Assembly: GCA_002367105.1 (NCBI GenBank)
Contig: DFCS01000018.1
Location: 1-52,126, forward strand
Length of the DNA stretch: 52,126 nt
Direction: 5' to 3'
Origin: Hungatella sp. UBA3048
Lineage (GTDB): Bacteria; Bacillota; Clostridia; Lachnospirales; Lachnospiraceae
Under the pieces are notes generated by a model. That model was not told where the DNA came from. It searched no databases and saw only the letters and a list, made by a program, of their open reading frames with translations. Each line of letters opens with the position of its first letter. Position 1 is the first letter of the stretch. The translations under genes and the position numbers were made by a program. Positions 39,452 through 48,576 of the stretch are shown piece after piece.

Positions 39452-41980
39452 CTAGAATATTTGCTCTGTACGATTAATGATGTCATCCTGAAGGCTCTTA
39501 TCAAGGTAAATGAAATGAGCGCTGTAGCCAGCCACACGGACAACCAGATTCTTATAATTATCCGGATGCTTTTGTGCATCAACCAAAGTCTCACGGCCTA
39601 CTACGTTGTACTGTACATGCATTCCTTTTTGATCAAAGAATCCTCGTACCAACGCAGAAAGTTTCTCCAGTCCTTCTCTTCCGCTAAGTGCAGAAGGATG
39701 GAATTTCTGATTGAATAATGTACCATTTGATACAATCATATGGTCTAAATGTGCAACCGAATTAGCTGCTGCTGTCGGCCCATTGGTGTCCCTTCCTGAT
39801 ACCGGTGATACACCGTCAGCCAAAGCCTCTCCTGCCTTTCTTCCGTCCGGCATTGCACCGGTCTGTTCGCCCATCGGTACATTGGCAGATACCGGATATA
39901 AACCTGGCTGGAATTGTCCTCCCCTGACATTTTTGTATTTTTCTACTTCACGACAATATACCAGTGCAGAAAGTCTTGCCAAGTCATCCGCTGCTTCAAT
40001 ATCATTTCCGAACTTAGGAACATTTTCCATATCTTCCAGCATACTGCTGTAATCGCCAGAAGCTTTCTTTCCTGTTATTCCCTGGGCTGTAATCTCTGCA
40101 AGACGGGAAATCTGGTCCGGAGTCAGGCTCTTTCCTCCTTCGGTCAGACGGCGTACTACTTCCTTTAAAATCTCTGCATCCACGGCTTCTACAGATGTTC
40201 CACCGAAGTTATCCTCCATGGCCTGCTTAATCTGGGCAAGGGTATACTTTTTCTTATCAAATACAAGTTCCTTGATGCACATCAGAGAATCGCCCACATT
40301 TGCAACACCAACGCCTTGAGGTCCGGTAAAGTTGTAATGGGCTCCACCACACTGAATCGACTTTCCTTTTCCGATGCAGTCATCTACCATAGATGATACA
40401 AAAGGAAGGGGAGCTCTCTGACCATGGGCCATATCAACTGAATTATCTGCATTGGTAAGGAATCTTACACAGTATTGCATCTGTTTCTGATAAGCTTCCA
40501 GAATCTGTCCAAAGCTTGTAAAGGAAGTAAATTCTCCTGTTTGAGGCGTAATTCTCACTCCATCCAGGCAGCCATTGTAAACCACCAGTTCCAAAACTTT
40601 TGCCAGGTTAAAGAATGCTGCGTCATGCCAGCCTTCCGTCTTTCCACCGGCCTGAGGCTCCACGCAGCCGATGATTCCATAATCTCTCGCATCTTCCAGC
40701 GTAAGCCCACGGTTTACCAATGCCGGAATGATTACCTCATCATTGTAATATGCAGGCATACCAAGGCCCAGTCTTGAAGTTTCAGCAGCCTTAATTAATA
40801 ACTCATGAGGAGAACCGTTCCAAACACGAATTGAAATAGATGGCTGCGGAAGCTTCGTATGCTGTGTTGCTTCCAGGCATGCAATAGACAATTCGTTGGT
40901 CGCATCGATTCCCGCCTTATCCTGTCCTCCTACAATCAGGTTCTGGAACATGGGATAGCCGCCAAAACCCTTGGTGGATCCGGTATCCCGGACTTTGTTA
41001 ACATCATTAAACTTCACCCACAGACAGTCCAAAAGCTCCTGCGCTCTTTCCTTTGACAAATTCAGACTATCGATATCTGCCTTATAATATGAATACATAT
41101 ACTGGTCAAAACGCATAGGAGAAATGGAGTGGCCATTGGATTCAATCTGAATAATCGCCTGAACAAACCAGAAGGATTGTAAAGCCTCATAAAAGTTCTC
41201 CGCCGGATTAGCAGGAACCTTCCTGCAGTTTGCTGCAATCACTCTCAATTCCTGAGCCCTCTTCATATCTTTTTCTTCTGCTGCCATCTTTTCAGCCAGA
41301 GCTGCAAAACGTTCAGAATAACGAATCGCTGCTTTTGATGTAATAATCACCGCATTTAAGAAATGGGTCTTCTCAATAGAGTCAGGACAACCTTTATCCA
41401 GGTTCGCCAATGCATTCTCCGCATCTTTGATGATGCCTGAAAAACCATTCTTCAAAATTCTTCCATAATCAACGCTGATATGGCCCACGCCATTAAAATA
41501 ATAATTTCCTACAGTAAAAACATTGTGATTCATAGCTGTCTTTGTATCATCATACATTAATTCTGTTGCCAATTCATTGACAGTACGGCCATTCCAGTAT
41601 GTAAAGCACTCTTTCAGCTGATTTTTCACTTCATCTGTAATGGTAAATACATCACCCTTACGCTGTGCAAGAGAATCAAACTCTTCCAAAAGCCATTTGT
41701 TAGAAAATTCCGGGAAAATCTGCGTGGATCTCGGCGCTGTCGTGAGATTGCCTACAATTAATTCACCGTCACGGATCACCAGCGTCATATTTTCCAGGAT
41801 ATATTCCAGTGCTTTTGCTCTTCTAAGAACCATCGGCAATGCTTCTGTCTCTTTATAAGACTTTGTTATCAGTAAGGCCCTCTCTGATTCCACTGCCGGC
41901 AATGCCTTATATAATCCATCGATTAAGTTTTGAATCCTTGGGCTTGTTTCCTCTGGCCCAATATTTAATATCTGCTTCAT
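39452..41980 (-). CDS. Glycyl radical B12-independent glycerol/propanediol dehydratase
   Basis: 842-residue glycyl radical enzyme. The thiyl Cys and catalytic Glu lie in IIGCVEPQ, the Asp in GWHDAAFFN, the His/Ser pair in NGHSISPMRFD, and the radical Gly in VRVAGYSAHF near the C-terminus. The sequence follows Clostridium butyricum glycerol dehydratase (dhaB1) along most of its length, including FPEFSNKWL and TVGNYYFNGVGH. It turns glycerol or 1,2-propanediol into an aldehyde without B12. No N-terminal targeting extension is visible. ATG 41980 is chosen: GGAGGAG is six bases upstream; the ATG at 42001 overlaps the glycerol channel stop. Confidence 0.92.
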   Translation of the reverse strand: MKQILNIGPEETSPRIQNLIDGLYKALPAVESERALLITKSYKETEALPMVLRRAKALEYILENMTLVIRDGELIVGNLTTAPRSTQIFPEFSNKWLLEEFDSLAQRKGDVFTITDEVKNQLKECFTYWNGRTVNELATELMYDDTKTAMNHNVFTVGNYYFNGVGHISVDYGRILKNGFSGIIKDAENALANLDKGCPDSIEKTHFLNAVIITSKAAIRYSERFAALAEKMAAEEKDMKRAQELRVIAANCRKVPANPAENFYEALQSFWFVQAIIQIESNGHSISPMRFDQYMYSYYKADIDSLNLSKERAQELLDCLWVKFNDVNKVRDTGSTKGFGGYPMFQNLIVGGQDKAGIDATNELSIACLEATQHTKLPQPSISIRVWNGSPHELLIKAAETSRLGLGMPAYYNDEVIIPALVNRGLTLEDARDYGIIGCVEPQAGGKTEGWHDAAFFNLAKVLELVVYNGCLDGVRITPQTGEFTSFTSFGQILEAYQKQMQYCVRFLTNADNSVDMAHGQRAPLPFVSSMVDDCIGKGKSIQCGGAHYNFTGPQGVGVANVGDSLMCIKELVFDKKKYTLAQIKQAMEDNFGGTSVEAVDAEILKEVVRRLTEGGKSLTPDQISRLAEITAQGITGKKASGDYSSMLEDMENVPKFGNDIEAADDLARLSALVYCREVEKYKNVRGGQFQPGLYPVSANVPMGEQTGAMPDGRKAGEALADGVSPVSGRDTNGPTAAANSVAHLDHMIVSNGTLFNQKFHPSALSGREGLEKLSALVRGFFDQKGMHVQYNVVGRETLVDAQKHPDNYKNLVVRVAGYSAHFIYLDKSLQDDIINRTEQIF

Positions 41981-42000
41981 GGTTTTCTCCTCCATCTCCA

Positions 42001-42780
42001 CTACATTTTTTCTCTCAAAGGTTTAATGACTTTTTTATAAATTCCACCGCCTAAAATACCTCCGAGAAAAGGTCCAAAAATCGGAACAATCAATCCATAA
42101 AAATCGCTGCCCAATGCGTATTTTCCCCAGCCTGCTGCCATCACAAACAATCTTGGGCCAAAATCTCTGGCTGGATTCATTGCAAATCCGGTCAGTGGGC
42201 CAAAGGCAATCCCACAGAAAATAACGATGGCACCAATGGCAATGTCTCCGATTCCCGTGTCAGGTGCAGAAACATTTTCTTTGTCTGTAACTGCATATAT
42301 GGTAAGTACCAGCATTGCAGTAATGACTGTTTCATTAATAAATGCTTTGAACATTGATACCCCGGCTGCCGCTCCTGTCACAAAGATTCCCATAGCTCCG
42401 GTTCCTTCTGCAGTTCCTCTTACCCATCCGTTCACTTCTTCCATTCCATTGATTCCGGAAGAAAACAGATAGTATACAATTGCGGCCGCACAGAAAGCAC
42501 CAAGTATCTGCGCAGCTATGTAACACACAGCCTTTTTCTTGTCAAATCCGTCCCATACAACCAATGCCGCCGTAACTGCAGGATTTAAATGAGCGCCGCT
42601 CACACCTCCCACAATATAAATCGCAATCGTAATTGCCCCACCCCAGCATACTGCCATAAAAGGATAACTAATATCGCTCATTTTCAGCACCATAGCCGCT
42701 ACAGAGGCAAATCCAATTGAAACAAATATGAATGTGCCCAAGAACTCTGCCAAACATGGAATAAGTATTTTTTCCTTCAT
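42001..42780 (-). CDS. Glycerol/1,2-propanediol facilitator (MIP family, PduF-like)
   Basis: 259-residue aquaglyceroporin with six helices and two NPA motifs (AHLNPAVTAA and GFAMNPARDFG). The Arg after the second NPA forms the selectivity filter. It lets uncharged diols enter, supplying the dehydratase encoded next to it. Starts four bases after the pduQ stop with GGAGG inside the pduQ end; its stop overlaps the dehydratase leader. Confidence 0.9.
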   Translation of the reverse strand: MKEKILIPCLAEFLGTFIFVSIGFASVAAMVLKMSDISYPFMAVCWGGAITIAIYIVGGVSGAHLNPAVTAALVVWDGFDKKKAVCYIAAQILGAFCAAAIVYYLFSSGINGMEEVNGWVRGTAEGTGAMGIFVTGAAAGVSMFKAFINETVITAMLVLTIYAVTDKENVSAPDTGIGDIAIGAIVIFCGIAFGPLTGFAMNPARDFGPRLFVMAAGWGKYALGSDFYGLIVPIFGPFLGGILGGGIYKKVIKPLREKM

Positions 42781-42784
42781 CCCC

Positions 42785-43903
42785 TTATTTTCCTCCTGTA
42801 TAGCTTTTTTTGTACAAATCCTTTAAATCCTCTGCTAATGGCTGGAGGGGATTTGTCTTTGTGCAGTTATCTCCTAATGCAGCCATTGTCATCCGGTCCA
42901 GATTATCATAAAAATCTGTCTCTTTGACACCTGCTTCTCTGAACGAAGCCGGAACTTTAATCGCTTCAGACAGCATTCTTACTGCTGTCTGCAACACTTC
43001 TGCACCGTTTTCAGCATTTTTAGGAGAAAGTCCAAGCCGCCATGCAAGAGTCCCATATCTTTCTCTTGCTCTTTGATCGGCTGCATTGTAACCTAAAACC
43101 CATGGAAGTAAAATTGCATTGGCTCTTCCATGCGGAACGTGCAATACTCCGCCGATTGCATGTGCCAGAGAATGATTGATTCCCAATGAGGTATTAGTAA
43201 ATGCCATTCCCGCCATACAGGACGCATCATGCAGAAATCCTCTTGCCTCTAAACCATCTCCGTGCTTTACTGCTGCCGGAAGATATTCAAATACAAGCTC
43301 CACTGCTTTTTCTGCCAAGGCATCTGAGAAGTTACTTGCATCAGTAGAAACATAAGCTTCCAAAGCATGAGTCAAGACGTCCATCCCCGTATCGGCTGTA
43401 ATGGCCGGGGGAACTGTTTTAGTCAGGTCGCCATCCAACACTGCTATATCCGGGAGAAGAGCATCATCGACCACTGGTATTTTGCGCTGATCCATTGTAA
43501 TAACGGAAAAATTAGTTACCTCTGATCCAGTTCCGCTTGTGGTGGGTATTGCTACAAACACCCGTTTTTTTTCATTTTCTGTAATTTTCTTACTGCAGTA
43601 AAGAATACTTTTTGCTGCATCAATGGTGGATCCTCCACCGCAGGCAATAACCAGATCAGGATCCGTCTTTATAAATACTTCCGTTCCTTCTGCAATCAAT
43701 GCTGTATCCGGGTCAGGATAAATATGGTCAAAAACGGTTACCTGTGCATCCGTTCTTAACTGTTCAGTGACAGGCTTAATGTTTCCGCTTTTAACCATAA
43801 ACGGATCGGTGATGACCAGAGCACTTTTATAGGTCAATTCACCCAATACCTGTATGGAACCGGTACCAAAATATACTGCCGGTTTTATCTGAAATTTTTT
43901 CAT
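42785..43903 (-). CDS. pduQ: Iron-containing alcohol dehydrogenase, PduQ-like
   Basis: 372-residue group III dehydrogenase. Seen: ACGGGSTIDAAKS for the nucleotide, TSGTGSEVT, and iron ligands in DVLTHALEAY and SLAHAIGGVLHVPHG. It reduces propionaldehyde or 3-hydroxypropionaldehyde to the alcohol and recycles NAD inside the compartment. No terminal targeting helix is obvious. The gene lies between BMC-P and the channel. It is distinct from the iron dehydrogenase at 11358. Confidence 0.85.
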   Translation of the reverse strand: MKKFQIKPAVYFGTGSIQVLGELTYKSALVITDPFMVKSGNIKPVTEQLRTDAQVTVFDHIYPDPDTALIAEGTEVFIKTDPDLVIACGGGSTIDAAKSILYCSKKITENEKKRVFVAIPTTSGTGSEVTNFSVITMDQRKIPVVDDALLPDIAVLDGDLTKTVPPAITADTGMDVLTHALEAYVSTDASNFSDALAEKAVELVFEYLPAAVKHGDGLEARGFLHDASCMAGMAFTNTSLGINHSLAHAIGGVLHVPHGRANAILLPWVLGYNAADQRARERYGTLAWRLGLSPKNAENGAEVLQTAVRMLSEAIKVPASFREAGVKETDFYDNLDRMTMAALGDNCTKTNPLQPLAEDLKDLYKKSYTGGK

Positions 43904-43921
43904 TTTGATACCTGCCTTACC

Positions 43922-44185
43922 TTATTCAAATTCTATGGTATCAACAATTCCCACAATGGACATATCGCCCACCATGCTCATATCGTTGTCTACGCTGCCG
44001 CCCCAGTCAACCAAAACACAGTCTCCTACACCTGCGCCAACCGCATCAATGGCCACAAAGGGAGTTTCACTTTCCATCAGTTTTCCTGTCTCATCCACTG
44101 ATTTTATAACTAAAAGCTTTCCTCCCACCAGTTTGTCTGTCTTCTGAGTGGCAACTACTTTAGCTATCACTTTTGCCAAATGCAT
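43922..44185 (-). CDS. BMC-P vertex protein (EutN/CcmL/PduN family)
   Basis: 87-residue pentameric vertex protein that closes the shell corners. The family start MHLAKVIAKVVATQK and the later LVDWGGSVDNDM are clear. ATG 44185 starts at the conserved N-terminus; the 34-codon extension up to 44287 overlaps the aldehyde dehydrogenase gene and is rejected. Fifteen bases after the aldehyde dehydrogenase stop. Confidence 0.9.
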   Translation of the reverse strand: MHLAKVIAKVVATQKTDKLVGGKLLVIKSVDETGKLMESETPFVAIDAVGAGVGDCVLVDWGGSVDNDMSMVGDMSIVGIVDTIEFE

Positions 44186-44199
44186 GTTATCACATCCTC

Positions 44200-45672
44200 T
44201 CAGATTCCGTTCAGTATCCGGCGTACTAAATCTTCCACTTCTGTATTGGATATAGAAGTTGCAGCCTTCTGCTCCGCATTCACGCATCCGCAGGCTGGGA
44301 TATCCCGTTTAATTTCTTCTAAGGAACGCACTCCATAAGCGATACGGCGTATATTGATCAGGTTCATCGGTCCAATGTTATCAGACGTGGAACTGCCTCC
44401 CACTGCACCGCAGCCCAGTGTCAGGGCCGGAACAAGATTGGTGGAAGCTCCGATTCCGCCGAGAGTGGCAGGGGTATTGACCAGCAAACGGGATACATTC
44501 TTCTTCAAAGCGAACTCACGGATAATATCCTCATTCTGGGAATGAATCGTCATGGTATGTCCTTTTCCCTCATTGTTTAAGATTTCAAGACAACGCAGGC
44601 AGGCACTTTCCCATGTCGGCTCCGTGTAAAATGCTAAAACTGTTGTCAGCTTTTCCCTGCTGTACGGATTTTTGTGGGAAACCGTATCCTGGAAAGAAAC
44701 CAGAACTTTTGCATCAACCGGTATATCAATACCGGAAAGCTTTGCCAGTTCCTGAGCGCTTTTTCCAACAATTACAGGATTCATGGTCATATTGGGACGA
44801 AGCAGAAATCTTCCCAGTTTTTCGGACTGCTCTTCTGTCATGAAATAAAAGCCCTGACGCTTCATTTCTTCTACGACCGTATCTTTCATATCTGCTTCCA
44901 CCACAACAGACTGCTCAGACGCACAGATTACACCATTGTCAAAGATCTTGCTCTCTAAAATCTGGCTTACAGCCTTTTTCACATCTGCGCTGCGTTCAAT
45001 AAATGCAGGGCCATTTCCAGGTCCTACCCCTATGGCCGGTGTTCCTGAACTGTATGCAGCTTTTACCATGGCTTCTCCGCCTGTAGCCAGAATCAAACCA
45101 ATATTCTTATGCTTCATCAGGGCATTGGTGCCATCCACTGTCGGGACATTGATGCATTCGATTAACCCCTCTGGTGCTCCGGCTGATACACTTGCATCCT
45201 GAAGGATTTTCACTGTTTCCTTGATGCAGTTTACAGCAGAAGGATGTGGAGAAAATACAATTGCATTTCCTGCCTTTAAGGCAATCAGGGTTTTGAAAAT
45301 AACCGTTGAAGTAGGATTTGTAGATGGAATCAGGCCGGCAATGACTCCCATTGGCACGCCTACTTCCATCACTTTCAATTCTTTATCATCACGGATTAAT
45401 CCAACCACTTTCTGGTCTTTCATTGCTTCATAAACATACTTAGCAGCAAAAACATTTTTAACTATTTTGTCTTCCCACTTACCGTATCCGGTTTCTTCTT
45501 TTGCCATCTTTGCAAGCATTTCAGCATTTTTAAGTGCCGCTTCCATCATGGCCTTTACAACCTGATCCATTCTTTCCTGGGAAAACTCCTGATAAGATGA
45601 CTGTGCTTCTTTTGCTTTTGCCACCTTATTTCTAACCTCCTGTATACTTCGGAGGTCCTTATCATAATCCAT
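44200..45672 (-). CDS. CoA-acylating aldehyde dehydrogenase with C-terminal targeting helix
   Basis: 490-residue PduP/EutE-like aldehyde dehydrogenase converting propionaldehyde (or 3-hydroxypropionaldehyde) and CoA to acyl-CoA plus NADH. The active Cys lies in GVICASEQS and the cofactor loop in IPSTNPTSTV. The C-terminal NTEVEDLVRRILNGI is an amphipathic helix typical of compartment targeting peptides, as in glycyl-radical loci. ATG 45672 gives the conserved start; the 95-codon extension upstream overlaps the flavoprotein gene. Confidence 0.9.
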   Translation of the reverse strand: MDYDKDLRSIQEVRNKVAKAKEAQSSYQEFSQERMDQVVKAMMEAALKNAEMLAKMAKEETGYGKWEDKIVKNVFAAKYVYEAMKDQKVVGLIRDDKELKVMEVGVPMGVIAGLIPSTNPTSTVIFKTLIALKAGNAIVFSPHPSAVNCIKETVKILQDASVSAGAPEGLIECINVPTVDGTNALMKHKNIGLILATGGEAMVKAAYSSGTPAIGVGPGNGPAFIERSADVKKAVSQILESKIFDNGVICASEQSVVVEADMKDTVVEEMKRQGFYFMTEEQSEKLGRFLLRPNMTMNPVIVGKSAQELAKLSGIDIPVDAKVLVSFQDTVSHKNPYSREKLTTVLAFYTEPTWESACLRCLEILNNEGKGHTMTIHSQNEDIIREFALKKNVSRLLVNTPATLGGIGASTNLVPALTLGCGAVGGSSTSDNIGPMNLINIRRIAYGVRSLEEIKRDIPACGCVNAEQKAATSISNTEVEDLVRRILNGI

Positions 45673-45695
45673 CACGGCTGATTCCCCTTTTTCTT

Positions 45696-46439
45696 TTAAA
45701 TAATTTCTGCAATAATGTTCTTTTCGTGTAATGCTTCTCTTGCCGAAGGAGTAATGACACTTCGGGAAGATACCCTGATCCTCTGTCCCGGTCGGAAGCC
45801 CTGCACATCTTTCATGGTCAGCACCTGAAAAACCTCTGATGATGATTGTTCTGGTGAATGGCTTTCTGAATAAATGGGGATTTCCGGATAAAGCATCTTC
45901 TTCAACCGGGAAGAAAATTCCTCCCGTCCAATCAATATGGCCCCAAATTCTTTCCATCGTTCCTCATAGCCAACCATCATCCGGTTATAGGGCTCATTGA
46001 GATTCATCCCTTTTTCCCTTGTATGTCCGCTATTCGGACTGCAGTTTTCCGTTACTGCCAGAATCGGGATCTTCTTCATAAAGCCGGCTGCAATCGCCAT
46101 GGAAACCAGATTATCCTGAATTCCCATCGCTCCCTTTGCCAGAGTATTTCTGGTTAACACCGGAATAATGATTATATTGATTTCATTGATTTCCCGATAT
46201 AATGTTTCTCCATTCATAATATAGCGTGAGCCCAGCCTGTCTCTGATTTCCTCCGATGCCAGGCTCTGAAACGCCGGAGTTACCGCTATCCTGGCTTCTG
46301 TCAACAGCAGCTCATCAACCATCTTCTGATATTCCTGATAATCTGCAGTACCTCCTGTCAGCAGAACCAATGCCTTTTTATCCATCATCGGCAGAAGACT
46401 TTTTAAAATATTTCTGATAATTTCTTCTTTTTCCATCAT
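45696..46439 (-). CDS. Microcompartment-associated flavoprotein (PF02441-like)
   Basis: 247-residue protein resembling Dfp/UbiX-type flavoproteins: a Rossmann-like start VLLTGGTADYQ, then IIPVLTRNTLAKGAMGI and ILAVTENCSPNSGHTREKG. The N-terminal EEIIRNILKSLLPMM resembles a targeting helix, so it may be packaged in the shell. Flavoproteins of this family occur in glycyl-radical compartments, but no reaction is established. The middle (residues 150-190) lacks other landmarks. Starts two bases after the EutJ stop and precedes the aldehyde dehydrogenase. Confidence 0.6.
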   Translation of the reverse strand: MMEKEEIIRNILKSLLPMMDKKALVLLTGGTADYQEYQKMVDELLLTEARIAVTPAFQSLASEEIRDRLGSRYIMNGETLYREINEINIIIIPVLTRNTLAKGAMGIQDNLVSMAIAAGFMKKIPILAVTENCSPNSGHTREKGMNLNEPYNRMMVGYEERWKEFGAILIGREEFSSRLKKMLYPEIPIYSESHSPEQSSSEVFQVLTMKDVQGFRPGQRIRVSSRSVITPSAREALHEKNIIAEII

Positions 46440-46443
46440 TTTA

Positions 46444-47301
46444 TTACGATGCCTTCTCTTTCACAGATGGAATTGACATAGCAATTCCTATGGGTGTCAC
46501 CAACAGAGGATTTATCGGTTTATAAACTGCAATCCCAAGATACTTTTGAAAAACTGCCTCAATCCCCTTTAAGCAGCTGGTTCCTCCTGCTAAATAAATG
46601 GGCCCCTCCTGTTCTTGCATAAAGGAACGGGTGATGTGTGCCATCTTTTCCATAACAGGCTGTATCATGGTAAAAACCTGACGATAGTTGTCCTGGCATT
46701 TTTTGTACTGCTCTGCCTCTGAAAATTCCAGTTCCATAGCACCGGAAATCACTAAAGTCATGTGGGTTCCACCGGTGGGTTCATCCATGGAATATAATAT
46801 CCGGCCTTCTTTTACTACTGAAACACCGGTAGTACCGCCGCCTATGTCCACGACAATTCCGTCCCTGATTCCCATCATAACGGCGGCAGCTTCCGGTTCA
46901 TCAATTACATGAGTCACATGAAAGCCGGCATTTTCCACCACATTACTGATCACCTTTGTATTTCCGGTTATGATACCTGGCGGAATTGCTGTCGCGGCCT
47001 CTTCCAGTCTCATGTTCAACCGTTTTTCCAGCTTGCTTTTCAGCTTTTCCAGTATTCGGACAGCATCTAAGTATTGCACTACAATTCCATCCTTCACCAC
47101 GTTGGCCGGCTCCATTTCAAATGCTACCGGGCGGTTTTTCTGGTCTAAGACCGTCACCACAATATTTGAGGTTCCCAGGTCCACGCCTACTTTCAGAGGC
47201 AGCACAAATTGTTTTAAATCTATGAATTCTTTTTTGGAAGTTGCCTCCATTTGAAGCAGATATTCATTAGAACTATCCATTACAGACTGCTCTCTGATCA
47301 T
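46444..47301 (-). CDS. eutJ: EutJ-like Hsp70-fold ATPase
   Basis: 285-residue actin/Hsp70-fold protein: phosphate loop GVDLGTSNIVVTV, connect segment DEPEAAAVMMG, VVDIGGGTTGVSVV, and adenosine site IYLAGGTSCLKG. EutJ proteins are presumed chaperones for compartment assembly or enzyme reactivation. ATG 47301 follows GAGAGG by nine bases; the 26-codon extension to 47379 overlaps pduL. Unlike other Hsp70 proteins it has no substrate-binding domain. Confidence 0.85.
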   Translation of the reverse strand: MIREQSVMDSSNEYLLQMEATSKKEFIDLKQFVLPLKVGVDLGTSNIVVTVLDQKNRPVAFEMEPANVVKDGIVVQYLDAVRILEKLKSKLEKRLNMRLEEAATAIPPGIITGNTKVISNVVENAGFHVTHVIDEPEAAAVMMGIRDGIVVDIGGGTTGVSVVKEGRILYSMDEPTGGTHMTLVISGAMELEFSEAEQYKKCQDNYRQVFTMIQPVMEKMAHITRSFMQEQEGPIYLAGGTSCLKGIEAVFQKYLGIAVYKPINPLLVTPIGIAMSIPSVKEKAS

Positions 47302-47314
47302 ATTACCATTCCTC

Positions 47315-47947
47315 TCACTTAATAAGCTGAACAGCGGCATCTGACGGGGTTCCTGCAGCATTGGCCTCATCTGTGTCAATGTGGAATTCCAACGCAGACT
47401 GCTCAGTTACCCGGATTGCCACACTGTGCATGGTATAGCTTCTTTCACCCGGAATTTCTACAGATACCATATCCCCGTCATTTACATGAAAATACAGGGC
47501 ATCCGCAGGACTCATATGGATATGGGGCTTTGCAACAATAACGCTTTCCTTCATAACCATCATCCCCTTTGGCCCTATCACACAAATGTCTGCTGCACCT
47601 CTCAAATCGCCGGAAAGACGCACCGGAGGATTTACACCTAATGAAAACGCATCCGAACGGCTGATTTCAACCTGGTTTTGTTTTCTTACCGGGCCAAGCA
47701 CTCTTACATTTGAGAAGCTGCCTTTTTTTCCGGCAATACACACGGTTTCCTTTGCTGCATACTGCCCTGGCTGTCCCAAATCTTTTGCCTTTGTCAGTTC
47801 ATATCCCTTTCCAAAAAGAATCTCCATAGATTCCTTGGTCAGATGGATATGACGGTTTGATACTCCCAAGGGTATCCCAGTTCCAGCCGGTTGGCTCTCC
47901 AGTATAGATAATATCTTTTTTACAGTGAATTCCTGATTATCGGTCAT
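47315..47947 (-). CDS. pduL: Phosphate propanoyltransferase PduL with N-terminal targeting helix
   Basis: 210-residue phosphotransacylase that makes acyl-phosphate from acyl-CoA and returns CoA. Zinc-binding His motifs are SNRHIHLTKES and KPHIHMSPADA, both invariant. The N-terminal EFTVKKILSILES is an amphipathic helix like those that send PduL into the shell. Start ATG 47947 overlaps the stop of the Cys-tailed BMC gene (ATGA); the upstream extension to 48040 is rejected. Confidence 0.92.
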   Translation of the reverse strand: MTDNQEFTVKKILSILESQPAGTGIPLGVSNRHIHLTKESMEILFGKGYELTKAKDLGQPGQYAAKETVCIAGKKGSFSNVRVLGPVRKQNQVEISRSDAFSLGVNPPVRLSGDLRGAADICVIGPKGMMVMKESVIVAKPHIHMSPADALYFHVNDGDMVSVEIPGERSYTMHSVAIRVTEQSALEFHIDTDEANAAGTPSDAAVQLIK

Positions 47948-48549
47948 GTTTCTTTTCCTCGCTTTCCTCTTGCATGAATGCACAATTTTTCCATTTGTCC
48001 CTTTTCTCTTGGGCATTTGGGATCCTTGCACAGATTGCAAGTATACGCTGGATTTTTTTCATTCTCAGGTTCGCTGTATTCCATTTTCTCAATTTCTTCC
48101 GGGTTCTCCCTATCTATTGCTTCGGCGGACTTTTCTTCAGCTTCTTCCGGCTTTACTTCACCTTCTTCTGGCTTTTCTTCAGCATCTGCCGGTTTTTCAC
48201 CGCATTCCTCATGTGGGGATTCTTCCGTTTTGGGGGATTCTTCCGTTTTTGGGGATTCTTCCGCTTTTGCGGATTCTTCCGTCAGCAGCCAGCCCCGCAG
48301 CCCTGCGGCCATCCGAGGTATTACATGAGCAGATACTACTGTTCCGACTTTTTCTGCACTTACCCGTGCAGAAATAACCGCCGCCTGTACAGCTCCCACA
48401 TCACCGCAAAACTTTACCGTAAAATAGGCTCCGCTTGCATTCTCTAAGCCCACCAGAGAAACATTTGCTGATTTAAGACCAGTATCTGCCGCTTCTACCG
48501 CCGCAAGCAGACCAATTACTTCAATTAATCCCAGCGCTTCATCTTTCAA
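47944..48549 (-). CDS. BMC-H shell protein with acidic repeat linker and Cys-rich tail
   Basis: 201 residues. Residues about 1-92 form a normal hexameric BMC domain (EALGLIEVIGLLAAVEAAD ... VVSAHVIPR). Then comes an acidic tail of about 75 residues with tandem EESPKT units, ending in a Cys motif (C-x2-C-x4-C-x10-C, from CNLCKDPKC) and a basic end. The Cys motif suggests a metal or Fe-S site or a cargo hook. Start is TTG 48549 behind GAGG, since no in-frame ATG precedes the conserved EALGLIE. It overlaps pduL by four bases. Confidence 0.85.
   Translation of the reverse strand: MKDEALGLIEVIGLLAAVEAADTGLKSANVSLVGLENASGAYFTVKFCGDVGAVQAAVISARVSAEKVGTVVSAHVIPRMAAGLRGWLLTEESAKAEESPKTEESPKTEESPHEECGEKPADAEEKPEEGEVKPEEAEEKSAEAIDRENPEEIEKMEYSEPENEKNPAYTCNLCKDPKCPREKGQMEKLCIHARGKRGKET
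48215..48286 (-). repeat. 18-bp tandem repeat in the BMC-H tail
   Basis: Four 18-base units, read on the plus strand as GGGGATTCTTCCGTTTT plus one base, at 48215, 48233, 48251 and 48269, the last diverged. They encode EESPKT-like hexapeptides, so changes in copy number keep the frame. Confidence 0.8.
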
Positions 48550-48576
48550 AAGGCTCTACCTCATTTCTGTGCCATT

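Noticed and set aside
39452..41980. Choline trimethylamine-lyase (CutC)
   Set aside because: Much closer to glycerol/propanediol dehydratase along its length, and it is paired with PduL, PduQ and a glycerol channel. No small multidrug or choline transport gene nearby.
47946..48447. Overlapping plus-strand frames of up to 157 codons
   Set aside because: They arise from the repeat-rich antisense of the Cys-tailed BMC-H gene; Phe-rich composition and no ribosome site.
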